From Phragmites australis (taxonomy: Eukaryota; Streptophyta; Magnoliopsida; Poales; Poaceae), in assembly GCF_958298935.1 (NCBI RefSeq), contig NC_084940.1:23679146-23743145 (forward strand): DNA of 64,000 nucleotides, read 5' to 3'. Below, piece after piece: positions 46,895 to 59,300 of this stretch. The first letter of the stretch is position 1; the number at the start of each line of letters is the position of its first letter. Position numbers and translations under genes: made by a program. The notes under the pieces are model-generated. The model was not told the DNA's origin and ran no database searches. It saw only the letters and a list, made by a program, of their open reading frames with translations.

Positions 46895-47662
46895 TAGGGA
46901 TGAAAACGGTCGGAAACGATTGGAAGGAGCTTTCATTATTTTCACTTTCATATTTTTTTCTCGAAAATGAAATAAAAAACGATAGTGCCAGAAACGAATA
47001 CGGCGTCGATATTACGGGAACATCGATAACGATATTGTCGGAACGGAAACAAGCCAGTATCGATTAGGAATCGAAATTATAGAACGATAAACACCGGCGT
47101 AACGCTACTCGTAATCACGTCCATGCATCATGTATAGGATCAAGTCAATTGATCGATGATTACACACAAACACACTATGGGAATAATATCAAATGTTTAA
47201 TTTAAGTAATAATACCATACATGTTTGACTTATGATAAGCCAAACAAACACACAAGTACTGAAGTATACAACCAGACACCAGAGCATCGCAACAAGCTAA
47301 CATCCAACGAGATAGACATATTACATATAGTTTTTAGTTCAGATTTAATATAGACACATAATAGTTTAGACTTGATATAGATTTATATGGGTTGGGCTGC
47401 TTGTGGATGTGGACCTTCAGATATGAGGGTGAAAAACGGTAATTATCGGGCTTAAAATACGATAATTACCGGCTAAATACGAAAAAACCCAGAAACGATC
47501 GGAAGAGCCCAAAATCATTTCCACTTCCATTTCCGGGACGTAATACCATTTCCATTTCCATTTCTTCGGTATATCATTTCCGGCTGCTACGGTCGGAACT
47601 CTTCGAAAACGAGCCGCGGAAAACCGATATATATCGTTTCCGTTTTCATCCCTACTTCTCTA
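46887..47662. mobile_element. Non-autonomous hAT element, 760 bp
   Basis: The element spans 46895-47654, with a perfect 15-bp terminal inverted repeat TAGGGATGAAAACGG and a perfect 8-bp target-site duplication CTTCTCTA (46887-46894, 47655-47662). An 8-bp TSD with short TIRs marks the hAT superfamily. The interior is rich in subterminal GGAAACGA/TCGTTTCC and CGATAA motifs, likely transposase-binding repeats, and has no transposase ORF. Confidence 0.93.
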
Positions 47663-48764
47663 TATATCTATCGCCTGCCACTACAAAAGATATACTCAAT
47701 TAGGGTTTTACCTCTTCCTCTCTGTTGTGTCGCCATAGGTACTCTACTTCGTCTCGCTGCGTTGGCGTGCAACAGCGACTGGGAGAGAAGATCTCCGGAA
47801 CCCGTCATCTTTGCGATCCTACACCATGAGAGGATGAGTAAGGTTTCGGAAGCGTTTTGCTTAACTGCTCGCGATTTACTTCCTCTTCGCCATCGACTAT
47901 ATGCGGTCTGCTTCCTGTTTATCGGCATCTTCTACATCGATATTATGTGGGTTTCTGCTTCTCCCACTGTCGATCGGTATATTCGCTATGATCAACTTTC
48001 ATTTAGTCATATTCGTCATGCTGAGTAGTAATTTGTTGTTCCTGTTGGCGATTACTTTCAAGAGTTACATGTGCATCTCTGTTATATATATCTACTTTGT
48101 ACTGTTGCAATATTATGATGTTACTATACTAATTTCTACTCATGATTTATTTAGAAATTAAATAAAATAAAAATGCACATTTTTCCAACATCTGGTTCCA
48201 GCGAATTCAAATAAGGAGCCGTACATGTTATCCAAATTGTAATTCATGGATTTTTTAAATAATATTATTTTATTTGAAAATTGCTAAAATATAATTCAAA
48301 ATAGAAAAATTGCCAACTAGTCTCTTGTAGCTGAATGCTTAATGTTCAGCTAATGCTTAATCGGATAGTAACATAACAACGTGATAGGTCTTGGCTAATC
48401 TCTGTTTAGCTGAATGCTTAATGTTCCAATTGATGACTCAACTCAATTGGAGGATTTTTTTTTAAGAAAAATTGGAGGCATTGGTGACACACGGAACTAG
48501 TAGCTGAACAATGCGACAATCTCAGACGCATTTGGTTGGACCGTGTGATATGTGGGCTTGCCTGGGCCGGCCAACATGGGCCAAAGCCCACAACAGTCCA
48601 CAGAGCAGTTAGTTGATCAAGAAGAAGAAGAAAATTAAGAGGAAAACAAAAAATTGAAACACACGACCAAACGCGAAACGCGAAGCCAGATCTCGCCGCG
48701 GCTGTGACAGCCACCGTTACAATCCATCGGAGCAGCCGAGGCAAGGGAGACGGCGACGACGACC
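47663..48764. other. Upstream region of UNC50, partly repeat-derived
   Basis: 47690-47960 looks like transcribed leader (GC-rich, many short ORFs, none recognised). At 48185-48201 TTTTTCCAACA is followed by TCTGGTTCCAG, which could be an LTR end plus primer site. 48430-48764 is the immediate 5' region and leader of UNC50; no firm promoter element was identified. Confidence 0.35.
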
Positions 48765-51700
48765 ATGCTGCCGACGACGGCGTCCAAGGGGCGCGGGGCC
48801 GCCCGCTCCGCACCGCCGCTCTTCGGCCCCTACCTACGCCGCATCGTCAAGGTCCGTGCTCGCCGCCTTACTTCCTAGACCCTGAATCCCACTCCACTTC
48901 TCTCTCTTGCCTCCTCTCCTCTGCCCGCGCTGCCTGCCGATCCGAAGTCGCGCACGGCTACCCGTGGCGTGGTGGGACGGAGGCCTAGAGTTCTCGGTAG
49001 GGTTTGGTTTCCCTCAAGCATTGCGAGCTCGCGTCATTGAGGGTCCAGCGCGGCTGCGGATCTCGTGGATTTGTTTTGTGCGTTGCTGCCCGAGTGGTGG
49101 CATGGCTCTAGGACGTTGAGGGGCGCCGTGAGGTTTTGGAAGACGCGCAGGTGTCCAAGTCTGCTTAGATCAGTTCCCAGTTGCATTGCTGTTCGAGTTG
49201 TATATTTTTTTGATTGGATTCGGCACTGCAAAGTGCTAACCTGCTGTCCTCCATTTTGGATGTTAGGTTCTTGTGTAGTGGGATCAGACAAACCCGGCAC
49301 TCCTTAATACCCATGTTAGGTTCTTCCGTTCTTAATGTATGGTTATCTGAAAAGCAATCTGACATTGTTCTTCCTATTGACAGTGGCAACAAATGGATAT
49401 CGAATACACATTTTGGCAAATGGTTCATCTTTGTACTTCACCAAAAGTAGTGTATGCATCCTGCACTCTGTCCAGTTCTTCATTGTTTCTATTTGTTCTT
49501 TTGTCATACCGAGGCTTTCTGTAAATGTTGTTGCTAACACTAAATACTCTGGCACAATAATCAACTGATCATGATATAATACAACTTCTGAATTATACTT
49601 TTCGAATGGAAAACTTCTCGATGCTAATTTTGGATCGTCAGAACTTGTTAAGTCCCAGTTTCAAGATACTTATATTATGCAATATCATGTATCGGGCATA
49701 ATTGGTACTGAAATAACATGATGGCAAATTTCACGTTGAACATTCAACCAGAAGGTCACAAACTAACCCCTCCAAAAGCTCTATCCAACGACCCACCTAA
49801 AACCGGATTTACCCTGACATTCCTGCGCTTACAGTCAAAGGTTACGTGCCTTGTTTTTGCTTAGGATGAGGGACACCTTGCCAAATTCATTTATCCATTG
49901 TGAAGTTGTATTGTCTTATGATGGAGAATTTCGGTATCATACTTTTTTCCTTGATGCCCATTGTGTGATTAAGCATCTGACTGGCATCTGTCTATTTCTG
50001 TCTATGTTACTACTACCTGGAAGACAGCTATCAACACACCAAATATCACAAGCGTACGTGGTCTACTTTACCTTTCTTATTACAAGTTGATAGATGGTTT
50101 ACCAATAGAATTCATTGTAAACATAAAACATCTTAAATTGTCCCTTGTTTTGATTAGAATTTTGTCGTGATTTAGTGATCTTTCATTTCTTTGTTTTCAT
50201 TGGACATTTTTTTTTGTGAATACTAGTTTACTTAAGTTCTATATTATTAAGATATGCTAGACCATCTGATATTGCTGATATTTACTTGTGAAGAATAGCT
50301 ACTTGAGCTTGATAAGGATATAGTTTTTCCTGATTTTGACAATAATCCTTTGGGTACATTGTTTTAAGATTGAATGGTTGAATGCATATGAAGATCTTAC
50401 ATGATTTCCTTGATTGAGAACCAGATCCCTCATGGACATACAAATTTTTGTCTGTGTGCATATTTCATCTGTGTGTAACAGTTGCAAATCTGCATTTATA
50501 GGTAATTTAGCTGATGCTGATGAAAGACTCAACATATTCCTATTCATTATGGAGAAGTTGATTCATTAGTAGTCTGTTGTTTGCACTGAGTTTCTAATAA
50601 GTGCTGAAGCAGATTATTCTAAGAAAAAACATGACTGTTCTATATGCAAAGAATTTGGAATATTGCCACTTCCACTGCCACTTGTTCACTGTGATACCAT
50701 AATCATTTTATGGCAGTAGCCAAGACAAATTTACTATGATGACCTTAGTTGGGTGCATTTGCATGAGCACTATGGCTTATTGAGCCAACCGTCGGTGAGC
50801 TTGTGTTGAGTTCACTATGCAATTGATCTTCGATATCAAACATACATGCCTTCTAATCTTTCCTGGATTTTCGATATGCTGACTGGAATTGTGTTTATCG
50901 ATACTATGCCTGTCACCTATCTGCTTTGCATTCAGTATTATTGTGAATGCCTGATATCTCTTGCCCTTACTTTCAGAAACTAAGAACCAATGGGCTCGGG
51001 ATGATCCTGCATTTGTTGTCATTCTAATTCTTTTCCTTGTGTTTGCAACTTCAGCTTACTGTGCAGCGTAAGTTCTTTAAGATTTTCTAATAATACTGTT
51101 ATCTTTATGATTCATCTTGATGATAGTTCAGACTTAAAATATCTGTTTTCGATACACTCAGATGATCTTTGATAGATTAGTTGACATTTAAATATTTAAA
51201 GTTGCCTTTTTTTTATTAGGTTGTCTTCTTTTGTAAATGGAAATATTCTTGTCTTTGCTCTGTAGGTATGGAGAGAGTGCCTCACGTGCTGCTCTAACAA
51301 TCACTTCGGTTGTGCTTATCCATTTCTTGTTTGCTGGTATAGTTTTGGCCACACTTTGTTGGTAAGTATGTGATTTTGTAGTGTTCCTGCTCCATGTTTT
51401 CATGGAACATAATGACAATATTCATATAACCTTCAGTACTATGTGAACTTATGTGCGAGCTAGATTGGGAATTTTAGAACTTTTATCTGTCACCACTACT
51501 GCCTTGTTACTCTTAACTACTAGCTTCAAGGGTGTTACGTTGACATGTCTAGTGCTATGCATAAATGAAGTAAAAGAATATCCTTGAGCTAAAGATAATT
51601 AAACATATATACAATAGGTTCCATCAAAGCTTGCCGTGGTGGGATACTGGTTACTTGGGCCTGCAGCTACACAGCCTAAATTTTGTATTGCTTTTAGAAA

Positions 51701-52901
51701 TTTACTCCCAAAGCATAGTTGCTTTATAGGCTAGCCTACATTTTCACGCCTTTGTTCTATTTCTGGTTTACTCTTGATGTTCTAGTAACGTATCTGTTGA
51801 AATACACGTGCATGCCAGTAGATTGGGAATCAGAATTATCATCTTCTGTACTTTGATGCAGGTTTCTTACAAATTATTACTTGAGAGAGGAGCGTAACAG
51901 CCATGTCGTTGAGCAACGTGTCGAGTGGTAATTTTTCTATCTTCTATCAGTTGTAAATTTTCTCCTGAGTTTGTACGTCGGGTTATAGAGGATCTACTGT
52001 TTTCTCTTTACAATTTGATGAACTTTTGTAGCAATTCAGTTATCAGTAACATTTTATCTGTGCAAATTATGGATTCGTAGTGGTTGGTTTTGATAATAAT
52101 TTTAATAGGAGCTAGCCTGAGGGGAGCTGTACCTGGTTGTGGTCTATTCTTTGCATTGTGTGCTATCACTTCTATTTCTTTGGTCGAGATTTACATGTCA
52201 CTTTTAGTTGATCTTGCTTGTGTGATGTACAATCTACCTTGTTGCTTTGTTGACTAGCAACATTTTTGTGATTGTGATTACAACTTATTTATGCAATGTG
52301 TTGTTCTTAAGGTAATGGTCGATATCAGTAACAGTTCAAACAAAATTCCTTGCAGGCTCTATGCATTTGATGTTCACTGTAACTCGTTCTTTCCTGCATT
52401 TGTCATCCTATATGGTAATATCAAGACTTGTGTCCATTTGAATGTTAGTTGCGACATCTGTGGTATCTCATCTGACAAGTTTCTCTTCTCAGTGCTTCAA
52501 TATTTTCTATCGCCACTATTGGTCGTGCATGGCTTCTGTCCAGCTCTGTTGTCAAACCTACTTTTCGTGGTGGCAATTTCTTATTACCACTACCTGAACT
52601 TTCTAGGATACGATGGTACGTTCTAGTTTTTATCTTTTTCAGAAACTTCATTGCCTTGTATTTGTGCACTTTTGTCGTGACAAATTTTAAATCTTTGGCT
52701 GCAGTTCTTCCATTTTTGGACAGAACAACATTTTTCCTGTACCCAATTGGTCTTGTCATCATCTTGTCTCCACTCAGTAAGTGCATTTTTGTACAGCGTC
52801 TAGTGAACCTTGTGAAAATTGTCTCACGTTCTTCTTATCTTGCAGTGATACTGATAGGGTTCAATCCGACAAGATACTTTTTAAGCTTGTACTTTGGTTA
52901 A
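48765..52901 (+). CDS. UNC50: UNC-50 family Golgi membrane protein (complete, 10 exons)
   Basis: Exons: 48765-48851, 49384-49451, 50028-50053, 50977-51067, 51266-51361, 51862-51927, 52356-52414, 52493-52615, 52705-52776 and 52846-52901. They total 744 nt (247 aa), the usual plant length, with all GT..AG borders and matching phases. The family (worm UNC-50, yeast GMH1) are Golgi/inner-nuclear-membrane proteins with five membrane spans, linked to trafficking of receptors and ARF-GEF recruitment; the plant role is little known. Seen here: the conserved WQQMDIEYTFWQMVHLCTSP (residues 30-49), YQHTKYHKQTKNQWARDDPAF, helices at about 72-91, 97-122, 149-167, 178-197 and 213-235, and LPFLDRTTFFLYPIGLV. 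Exon 3 is only 26 nt. No lesions were seen. Confidence 0.96.
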
Positions 52902-53734
52902 TGTGGAGGACTATAATGTCAAGTACGAGAAAACTATAATTATAGAACTAATGGCGGAGTTGGATACATATATTCTGAGGTAGCTTTTTAGATGTGTGGT
53001 GTGAATTCGAAGGGAACGAGGTTCAGAACAGCTCGGACCATTCTTTGGATGTATCAAGTGCCTGCGGGAGGCCACCCATAGAAGAGCCTTTGGACTCGAT
53101 CTCTCTTTTTTGATGTAAACTTGTTCATAATATGAGCTGCTTTCGTTCATTTGGGGCCTAATGACCAGTGTATAATCTTAAGGGAACTAGAGCGTTGTAT
53201 CACATTGGCATCATAATTGCACGTACGATCCAACATCATAATCTCTTGTGAAGTTTGTTAAAAGTCGATAGAGAGACAGTAGAGATTTTAGATGGAATGA
53301 GTTTGATGTTCTTCATTCATTGTTCAGACACATTTATACAGGAGGGAGAGTAAGGGAGAGGTGCCCATTGAGGAGACAACCCTCCCCAACGGGTGGCAGG
53401 AATTTTCCCTGCATGTGCTGCTATTTTTCTCTTCCGAAGCTACAATCACATGTACTAGTATTTGACAGTCTAACATTTTGTGTTTAACACTTGGCAATCT
53501 AAGAAATCTTTGCACATACATGTCCACAGTGCTTGTCTGGATGGGAACTTGTGAACTCAGGACAAAATCTTGGGCCCTGCGCGAGGTCGCTCCAAGGCCC
53601 AAGGGCCAAGAGCTAGGATAGATCGGACTGGGTCAAGTCAGCATGGGCTTGTATTCATTCATATACAGTCGTGCAATTCCCCATCCCAATCATCTCCAAT
53701 CCAGCGCGGTTGAGTTGATTGGCGAAAGACCTGC
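52902..53734. other. UNC50 3' region and a possible LTR-like fragment
   Basis: 52902-53160 should hold the 3' UTR. On the minus strand 53340-53280 reads TATAAATGTGTCTGAACAATGAATGAAG, a TATA box and transcript start reminiscent of a copia LTR, but no ends were found. Nothing coding was recognised. Confidence 0.35.
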
Positions 53735-54034
53735 AGCGCGACCACAGGACGGTGGAGCTTGAGGAGGACACCGGTCGCCCAAGATCAGGCGCGCCATCGA
53801 TGGTGACAGCGAGGGCTTAAATACCGACGGGTACATGGAGCTCTACACGTACGTACTGCGCTACCCGCCTCATCGATCTTTACTGCGATTTCTTTTTATT
53901 TTGGGGTCTAACCTGACCTGATCTGGTTGTATATACCTGTGCTTTGGGCATTGCGGCAATGCAGGACGGTGCACTGCATGTGCACGCAGGCGCCGCCTCA
54001 CAACTACGCGCAGCAGATCTACGAACAACTCTGA
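53735..54034 (+). pseudogene. Cullin-1-like N-terminal fragment
   Basis: One piece reads RTVELEED and, after a frame change, IRRAIDGDSEGLNTDGYMELYT, ending at 53848 before a GTACGT donor. After a GCAG acceptor, 53965-54034 reads TVHCMCTQAPPHNYAQQIYEQL-stop. Cullin-1 scaffolds of SCF ubiquitin ligases have a matching start (…MLYT then [22 protein letters not shown]). Only about 60 codons are present, with a frame break and an early stop, so this is a gene fragment or truncated pseudogene. The preserved intron shows it was not copied from spliced mRNA. Confidence 0.7.
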
Positions 54035-54239
54035 CTGAGAGATGCATATACGATAACAATACATATAGTCTAATACTAATCTCTTACTGTTTATTAAGTT
54101 AGAAATCAATCTCAATACATATACACTTCATATATAATAACAAAACAATATCCATTAACTTAAATGTACATTGGTTCTTACATCAGGGACCGAGGGTCAA
54201 GAAGCAAATAAAATAGCATAGGCAACTCTATAGATAATC

Positions 54240-54910
54240 GATAGAGAACAACCTTAGGATGCATCATCTTCCGTGAAGTCCTTAATACCTTCCTTGACTG
54301 AGCAATATGGTGTTTATAGCAAGTGTGATACATGTCGTACTCCACAAGTTATGGTAAAAATACATATGAAGGCAAACAATAAGAATAAAGCTAACATGGG
54401 TTTATTTACATAAATATTGAATTTAAGTAAAATCAATTATTTAAAAATAAGTAATTAAACTAAATGAAGAATAAATAATCAGAGCCAATATTCCACCCGC
54501 CTTGACTTAACCTCGAGTTCTAACCACACGACCAAACCAAAGGTTCCAATTACCTCAACTACAATTCCCACCAACAATGGTTGACCAACTATCCAACCAC
54601 CTTAACTATAGTTCCTATCACCATGATTGACCAAACTAGACAACCAATTTGTTTCTAATCATGTGTGGCATTTCTCGCCACTCTTGATCATGAGTACGGC
54701 TGATTAATTAGTTTTATACTTTGCAGAGGTTATCCACTTTACTCATAAGTTGTGTCTTCCCATTTTGCTGAGTATCTGTTGGCCAATGAAAAACTCTTAT
54801 ACACTTCTGAGGTATGTGCTAGGAATCCACTACAAGACCTTCACAAAGCCCCTCTTAATAGGTGTCTACCCGCTAAGGTTTCACCGCCATGTGAAATACA
54901 CCTCAACAAT
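54240..54910 (-). repeat. Third fragment of the large gypsy-type LTR
   Basis: It matches 42380-42960 in order: 'gagtacggctgattaat..', 'actttgcagaggttatccac', 'tccactacaagacctt', 'cccgctaaggtttcaccgcc'. It is cut exactly at 54911 by the next element. Confidence 0.6.
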
Positions 54911-56263
54911 TGTCGGTGACATGGGAACCAGGGGTCCCCGAGTCCTGAGGCCAGGACAGCAGAATGCCACGTGGCGCTTTCCCTCGGGGATCATCTCCCC
55001 GAGACCTGAGAAGACCTAGTTCCTGGAGAGGGCGCTCCGGGCCATGAACAGTGGCCCCCCGAGTACCCGTAGTTCCCCGAGGACCTGAGAAGAACAAGTT
55101 CCGGGAAAGGGCGCTCGGGGCCATGAATAGTGGTCCTCGAGCACCCGTAGTTCCCCGAGGACCCGAGAAGAACCAGTTCCAGGAGAGGGCGCTCGGGGCC
55201 ATGAACAGTGGCCCCCGAGCACCCGTAGTTCCTTGAGGACCTGAGAAGACACATTTCCGAGAGGGGACGCTCGGTGCCATGAACAGTGACCCCTGAGCAC
55301 CCGTAGTTCCGCAAGGACTTGAGAAGCCCCTTGCCAGTGGACCCTACAAGGACTCTACGGTGAGGTGTCAATCTGTGGAAGGCCCGATGCTGCATTTAAG
55401 AGGGAGTGCGGCCTGTCACTTCCAACCACTCCCCCCACGCCTGCCGTACTGAGTACGTCAGCCCCTACCACCGCCTGGCAGGGGTGTAGGGACATTTAAT
55501 GCGACGGGTCCCATCGCACATCACCCTGCGGGGCCCATGAGGGGAACGGCTTGGAGATATTGTTGCTGGGCTCGAGACATATCGCCTGCCTCTCTGCTGT
55601 GTCAGACCAGCTCTGACCGAGCAGGCATGCAAGGTCGTTCGACGGCTGCCCGATGGCCCCCCCCACTACACCGGCTAAAAATTAGCGTAACGAGCGACAA
55701 GACTGGTCGAGGGCGGATTTTCAATCCCCTGTAACATCAAGCTACAGCCCCATGATGGTTGCTTTCTATTTATGGCTCATGAGAACTCGTGCTCTCCTTT
55801 CTGGGCGCGCCAAGCCTCCCTAGTAGTATAAGAGGGGGGGGGGGGGCGCACCCTGGAGAAGACGACCGAAGCTAACAAGTCTTAGAAGTTGGAGACACCT
55901 GAAAAAGCTAAGCACACGGCGCACAAGTCTGAAGCCCGACGAATAGAAGCTCAGAGAGATCGGCACTTGAAGACCGAAGCTCTAGACTTAGACAGAAAAT
56001 CTTGTAACATAAGAGATCCACATAGAGGCATTCTTAGAGCATTAATAGCATACACACAGGAGTAGGGTATTACGCTCTGTGCGGCCCGAACCTGTCTAAA
56101 ATCCCTCAAGCATTTACTCCCACTAGCAGTCGATCATCCGTCCCGCCTACATCTCCTATACTCGCATTAAATTCACGTACGAGGTAGATTCAGAATCATC
56201 CCCCCGGCCGAATCTCAAAGGGGGTCCCCCAGGATCCCCGCTTGAGGAGTTCATCCTCCGACA
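54911..56263 (+). repeat. 5' LTR of the Tat-type element
   Basis: 1353 bp, TGTCGGTGACATGGGAACC to TCATCCTCCGACA. Four to five imperfect 60-bp units (GGGCGCTCGGGGCCATGAA.AGTGG..CCCCGAG) lie at about 55028-55320. A run of G at 55827-55845 follows 'gtataagag', a likely TATA region. The ends match the two solo LTRs in this window. Confidence 0.9.
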
Positions 56264-56265
56264 GC

Positions 56266-56283
56266 TGGCGCGCCAGGTAGGGG
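56266..56283 (+). other. Primer-binding site of the Tat-type element
   Basis: TGGCGCGCCAGGTAGGGG lies two bases after the LTR, the wording seen in many grass Tat elements. I do not assign the tRNA. Confidence 0.75.
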
Positions 56284-56322
56284 GGTTGCATCCCTGAATC
56301 CACCTTGTTTTCTGCAGAAAAA

Positions 56323-59300
56323 ATGGCGGGCGGACATCGTCTTCAACGCACTGGCTCAAACTCCAGTGAAGAAGTGGAGCATGTGCCCCAGGAGGCCCCA
56401 GCTCCTGCTGTTCCTCAACAGCAGCAGCAGCCGGCCCGTACGGCACCCCCTTCCTTTGGGGACAACAGCGCTGGGCCCAGTAAGGCCGCCGCCGCCATAG
56501 GCGGGCTGCCTAACCCTCAGCAGGCGGCAAACGCCGCAAGATCTACGTCCGGACAGCGCCAGTTGCCGTTACGGCGTAGGCTCACCTTCGGTGACGCCAA
56601 CCCTGGGAGTGCTTTGCTTGCGGCGCAAGCACTCCTCAGGCACCCGCCTGTCCAAGCAGCGGGGGAAACCCCGGAAGGCCGCTGGCTACAGGAGGTGGCC
56701 GCCTTGGTAGGCACGGCTCACCGGCAGGTGCTTGCTGAAAGTTCCCGTGCCACCTCCCACCGCGGTGCCACAAGAGCCAGCCCATCTTCAGGTGGCGGCA
56801 GAATCAGCTGAGGGGGCTCCAGGCGAAGCGGCGCTCCCCTGGCCACAATTGGATCTCAGGACCTCCGCTTGCACCTCAATGAGCGAAGGGCCGTCGAGGA
56901 TGCGTGCGTCACTCTCGATCGCCACCGGGAGTCTCGGCGTGAGGCTGAGGCAGAGGATCAGGTTTCCTCTATGCCGGCCCATGACCGCTGGGGTTCCCCG
57001 GCACGCCGACGTTCGCCCCCAAGGGCACTGCTGGCATCGTGGGATATGGCACGGGCTTCCGTGCATTCACCAACGAGCTCCACCGGGTCAACTAGCCCAC
57101 GAAGTTCCGTCCAGAACTACCGGAGAAGTACGATGGGTCCGTCGACCCCGTCGAGTTCCTCCAGATCTACACCACCGCCGTCCAAGCGGCGGGCGGAAAT
57201 GAAAAGGTAATGGCCAATTACTTCCATGTAGCCTTGAGGGGCTCTGCCCGCTCTTGGCTTATGAACTTACTCCCAGGATCCATTGGTTCCTGGGATGATC
57301 TATGCCACCAATTTGTGGCCAATTTCCAGGGCACTTTCACGCGCCTTGGCTTGGAGTGCGACCTCCACGCTGTCAAATAGCAAGAGGGGGAGACACTGAG
57401 GCACTTCATACAGCGCTTCAGCCAGGTCCGCAACACCATCCCGCGGATCACACCCCATGCCATCATAGTCGCTTTCCGGCAGGGCGTCCACGACGAGCGG
57501 ATGCTCGAAAAGCTAGGTACGCATGAGGTCGAAACCACCGCATAGCTCTTCACGTTGGTCGACAAGTGCGCAAAGGCGGCGGAGGCTCGGGCGTGGCATG
57601 TCCCGCGCCCTGAGCAACCCGCTGCAGACAAGACAGGTCCTTCCCGCTCCGACAAGTGGGAAAAGAAAAAGAGAAAGAAGCGCGACGCTGCCCTTGTCGT
57701 GCCAGTGGAGGGCCCTGCCCGCAGGCTAGCACGCTGAGCGGTTGTCGATAAGAAGCCCGCTCCCGCGAGGCCCGAGCCGAAAAAATGGTGTGAGATCCAC
57801 CAAACTAACTGGCATGACCTCACCGAGTGCTGGTCGGTCAAGGGCCTCGTTGAGCAGCGCCAGAAGGAGCGCGAGGAGAGCCGCAGGGGTGGCGACGACA
57901 GAGCCACCCCCAAAAACCAAGAGCTCGGGTTCCAAGAGCCCAAGCACACCATCGCTTTCTTCGACGGTGGCGCGTACACGCCCTCCTCTCGTCGCTGCGT
58001 CAAGACAATGCGGCGTGAGGTGTGGTCGGCGACCCTGGGCACTGCGACCGCAAGGCCTCTGAAGTGGTCAGAGACCCCGATCACCTTCAGTCTGGCGGAC
58101 CACCCTGCGAGTACTGCAGGGGTGGGGCAACTACCTCTCGTAGTGTCCCCCACCATCTGCAATGTGAAGGTCAGCCGAGTGCTGATCGATGGGGGTGCAG
58201 GCCTAAACCTCATGTCCCAGGAGGCATTCAAGAAGTTGTAGGTGCCATCGAGGTGCCTAAAGCCGTCCCTCCCCTTCTACGGGGTAACGCTGGGACACAC
58301 TCTACCCCTCGGGCAGGTCGAGCTGCCCGTCACCTTCGGGAGCCAAGACAACTTCCGAACGGAGAACGTCATCTTTGATGTAGTGGAAGTCCCTCTACCC
58401 TACAACGCCATCCTCGGGGACTCGGCGCTCGCCCGGTTCATGGTGGTGACGCACTACGCCTACCTCACGGTCAAGATGCCGGGCCCTGCTGGCCCTATCT
58501 CCGTGCCTGCCGAGATCGGCAGCGCCGTCTCCTGCACCGAGCAGCTATACTCGGCCTTGGTCTCTGCTCGGGCCGAGGTCGAAGGACACCCAGGGGGCCT
58601 GTGACCCTCTTCATCCAAACCCCGACTCACCGCCGACGCCTCCATCCCCACGAAGGAGGTCGTGGTGGGCGAAGACTCGTCCCAGGTCATCCTAATCGGT
58701 GGTGACCTGGGCGACAAATAGGAAAGCGCGCTCGTCGCCTTCCTCTGGGCTAACACTGACGTGTTCGCATGGCAGCCGTTGGATATGCCCGGGATCCCTA
58801 GGGAGGTGATCGAGCACCACCTTGCTGTGCGACCAGACGCACGGCCGGTGAGGCAGAAGATCCGACGCTAGGAGTCCGAGCGCCAAGAGTTCATCCGGGA
58901 GCAAGTCAGCAAGCTCCTCGATGCCGGCTTCATCCTAGAGGTCCTCCACCCAGAGTGGCTGGCAAACCCAGTCGTCGTCCCGAAGGCCAATGGCAAGCTA
59001 TGGATGTGTGTCGACTACACCGACCTAAACAAGGCTTGTCCCAAAGATCCTTTTCCTTTACCCCGCATAGACCAGATAGTCGAGTCCACTACGGGGTGCG
59101 ATCTTTTATGTTTTCTAGATGCAAATTTGGGTTATCACCAAATCCGCATAGCCAAACAGGACGAGGAAAAAACATCTTTTATTTCCCCGGTGGGGACCTA
59201 GTGCTATGTGTCAATGCCTTTTGGTTTGCGCAACGCTGGATCTTCATTCCAGCGGGTCGTGCGCATTACCCTTAATACGTAGGTTGGCCGTAACGTCGAA

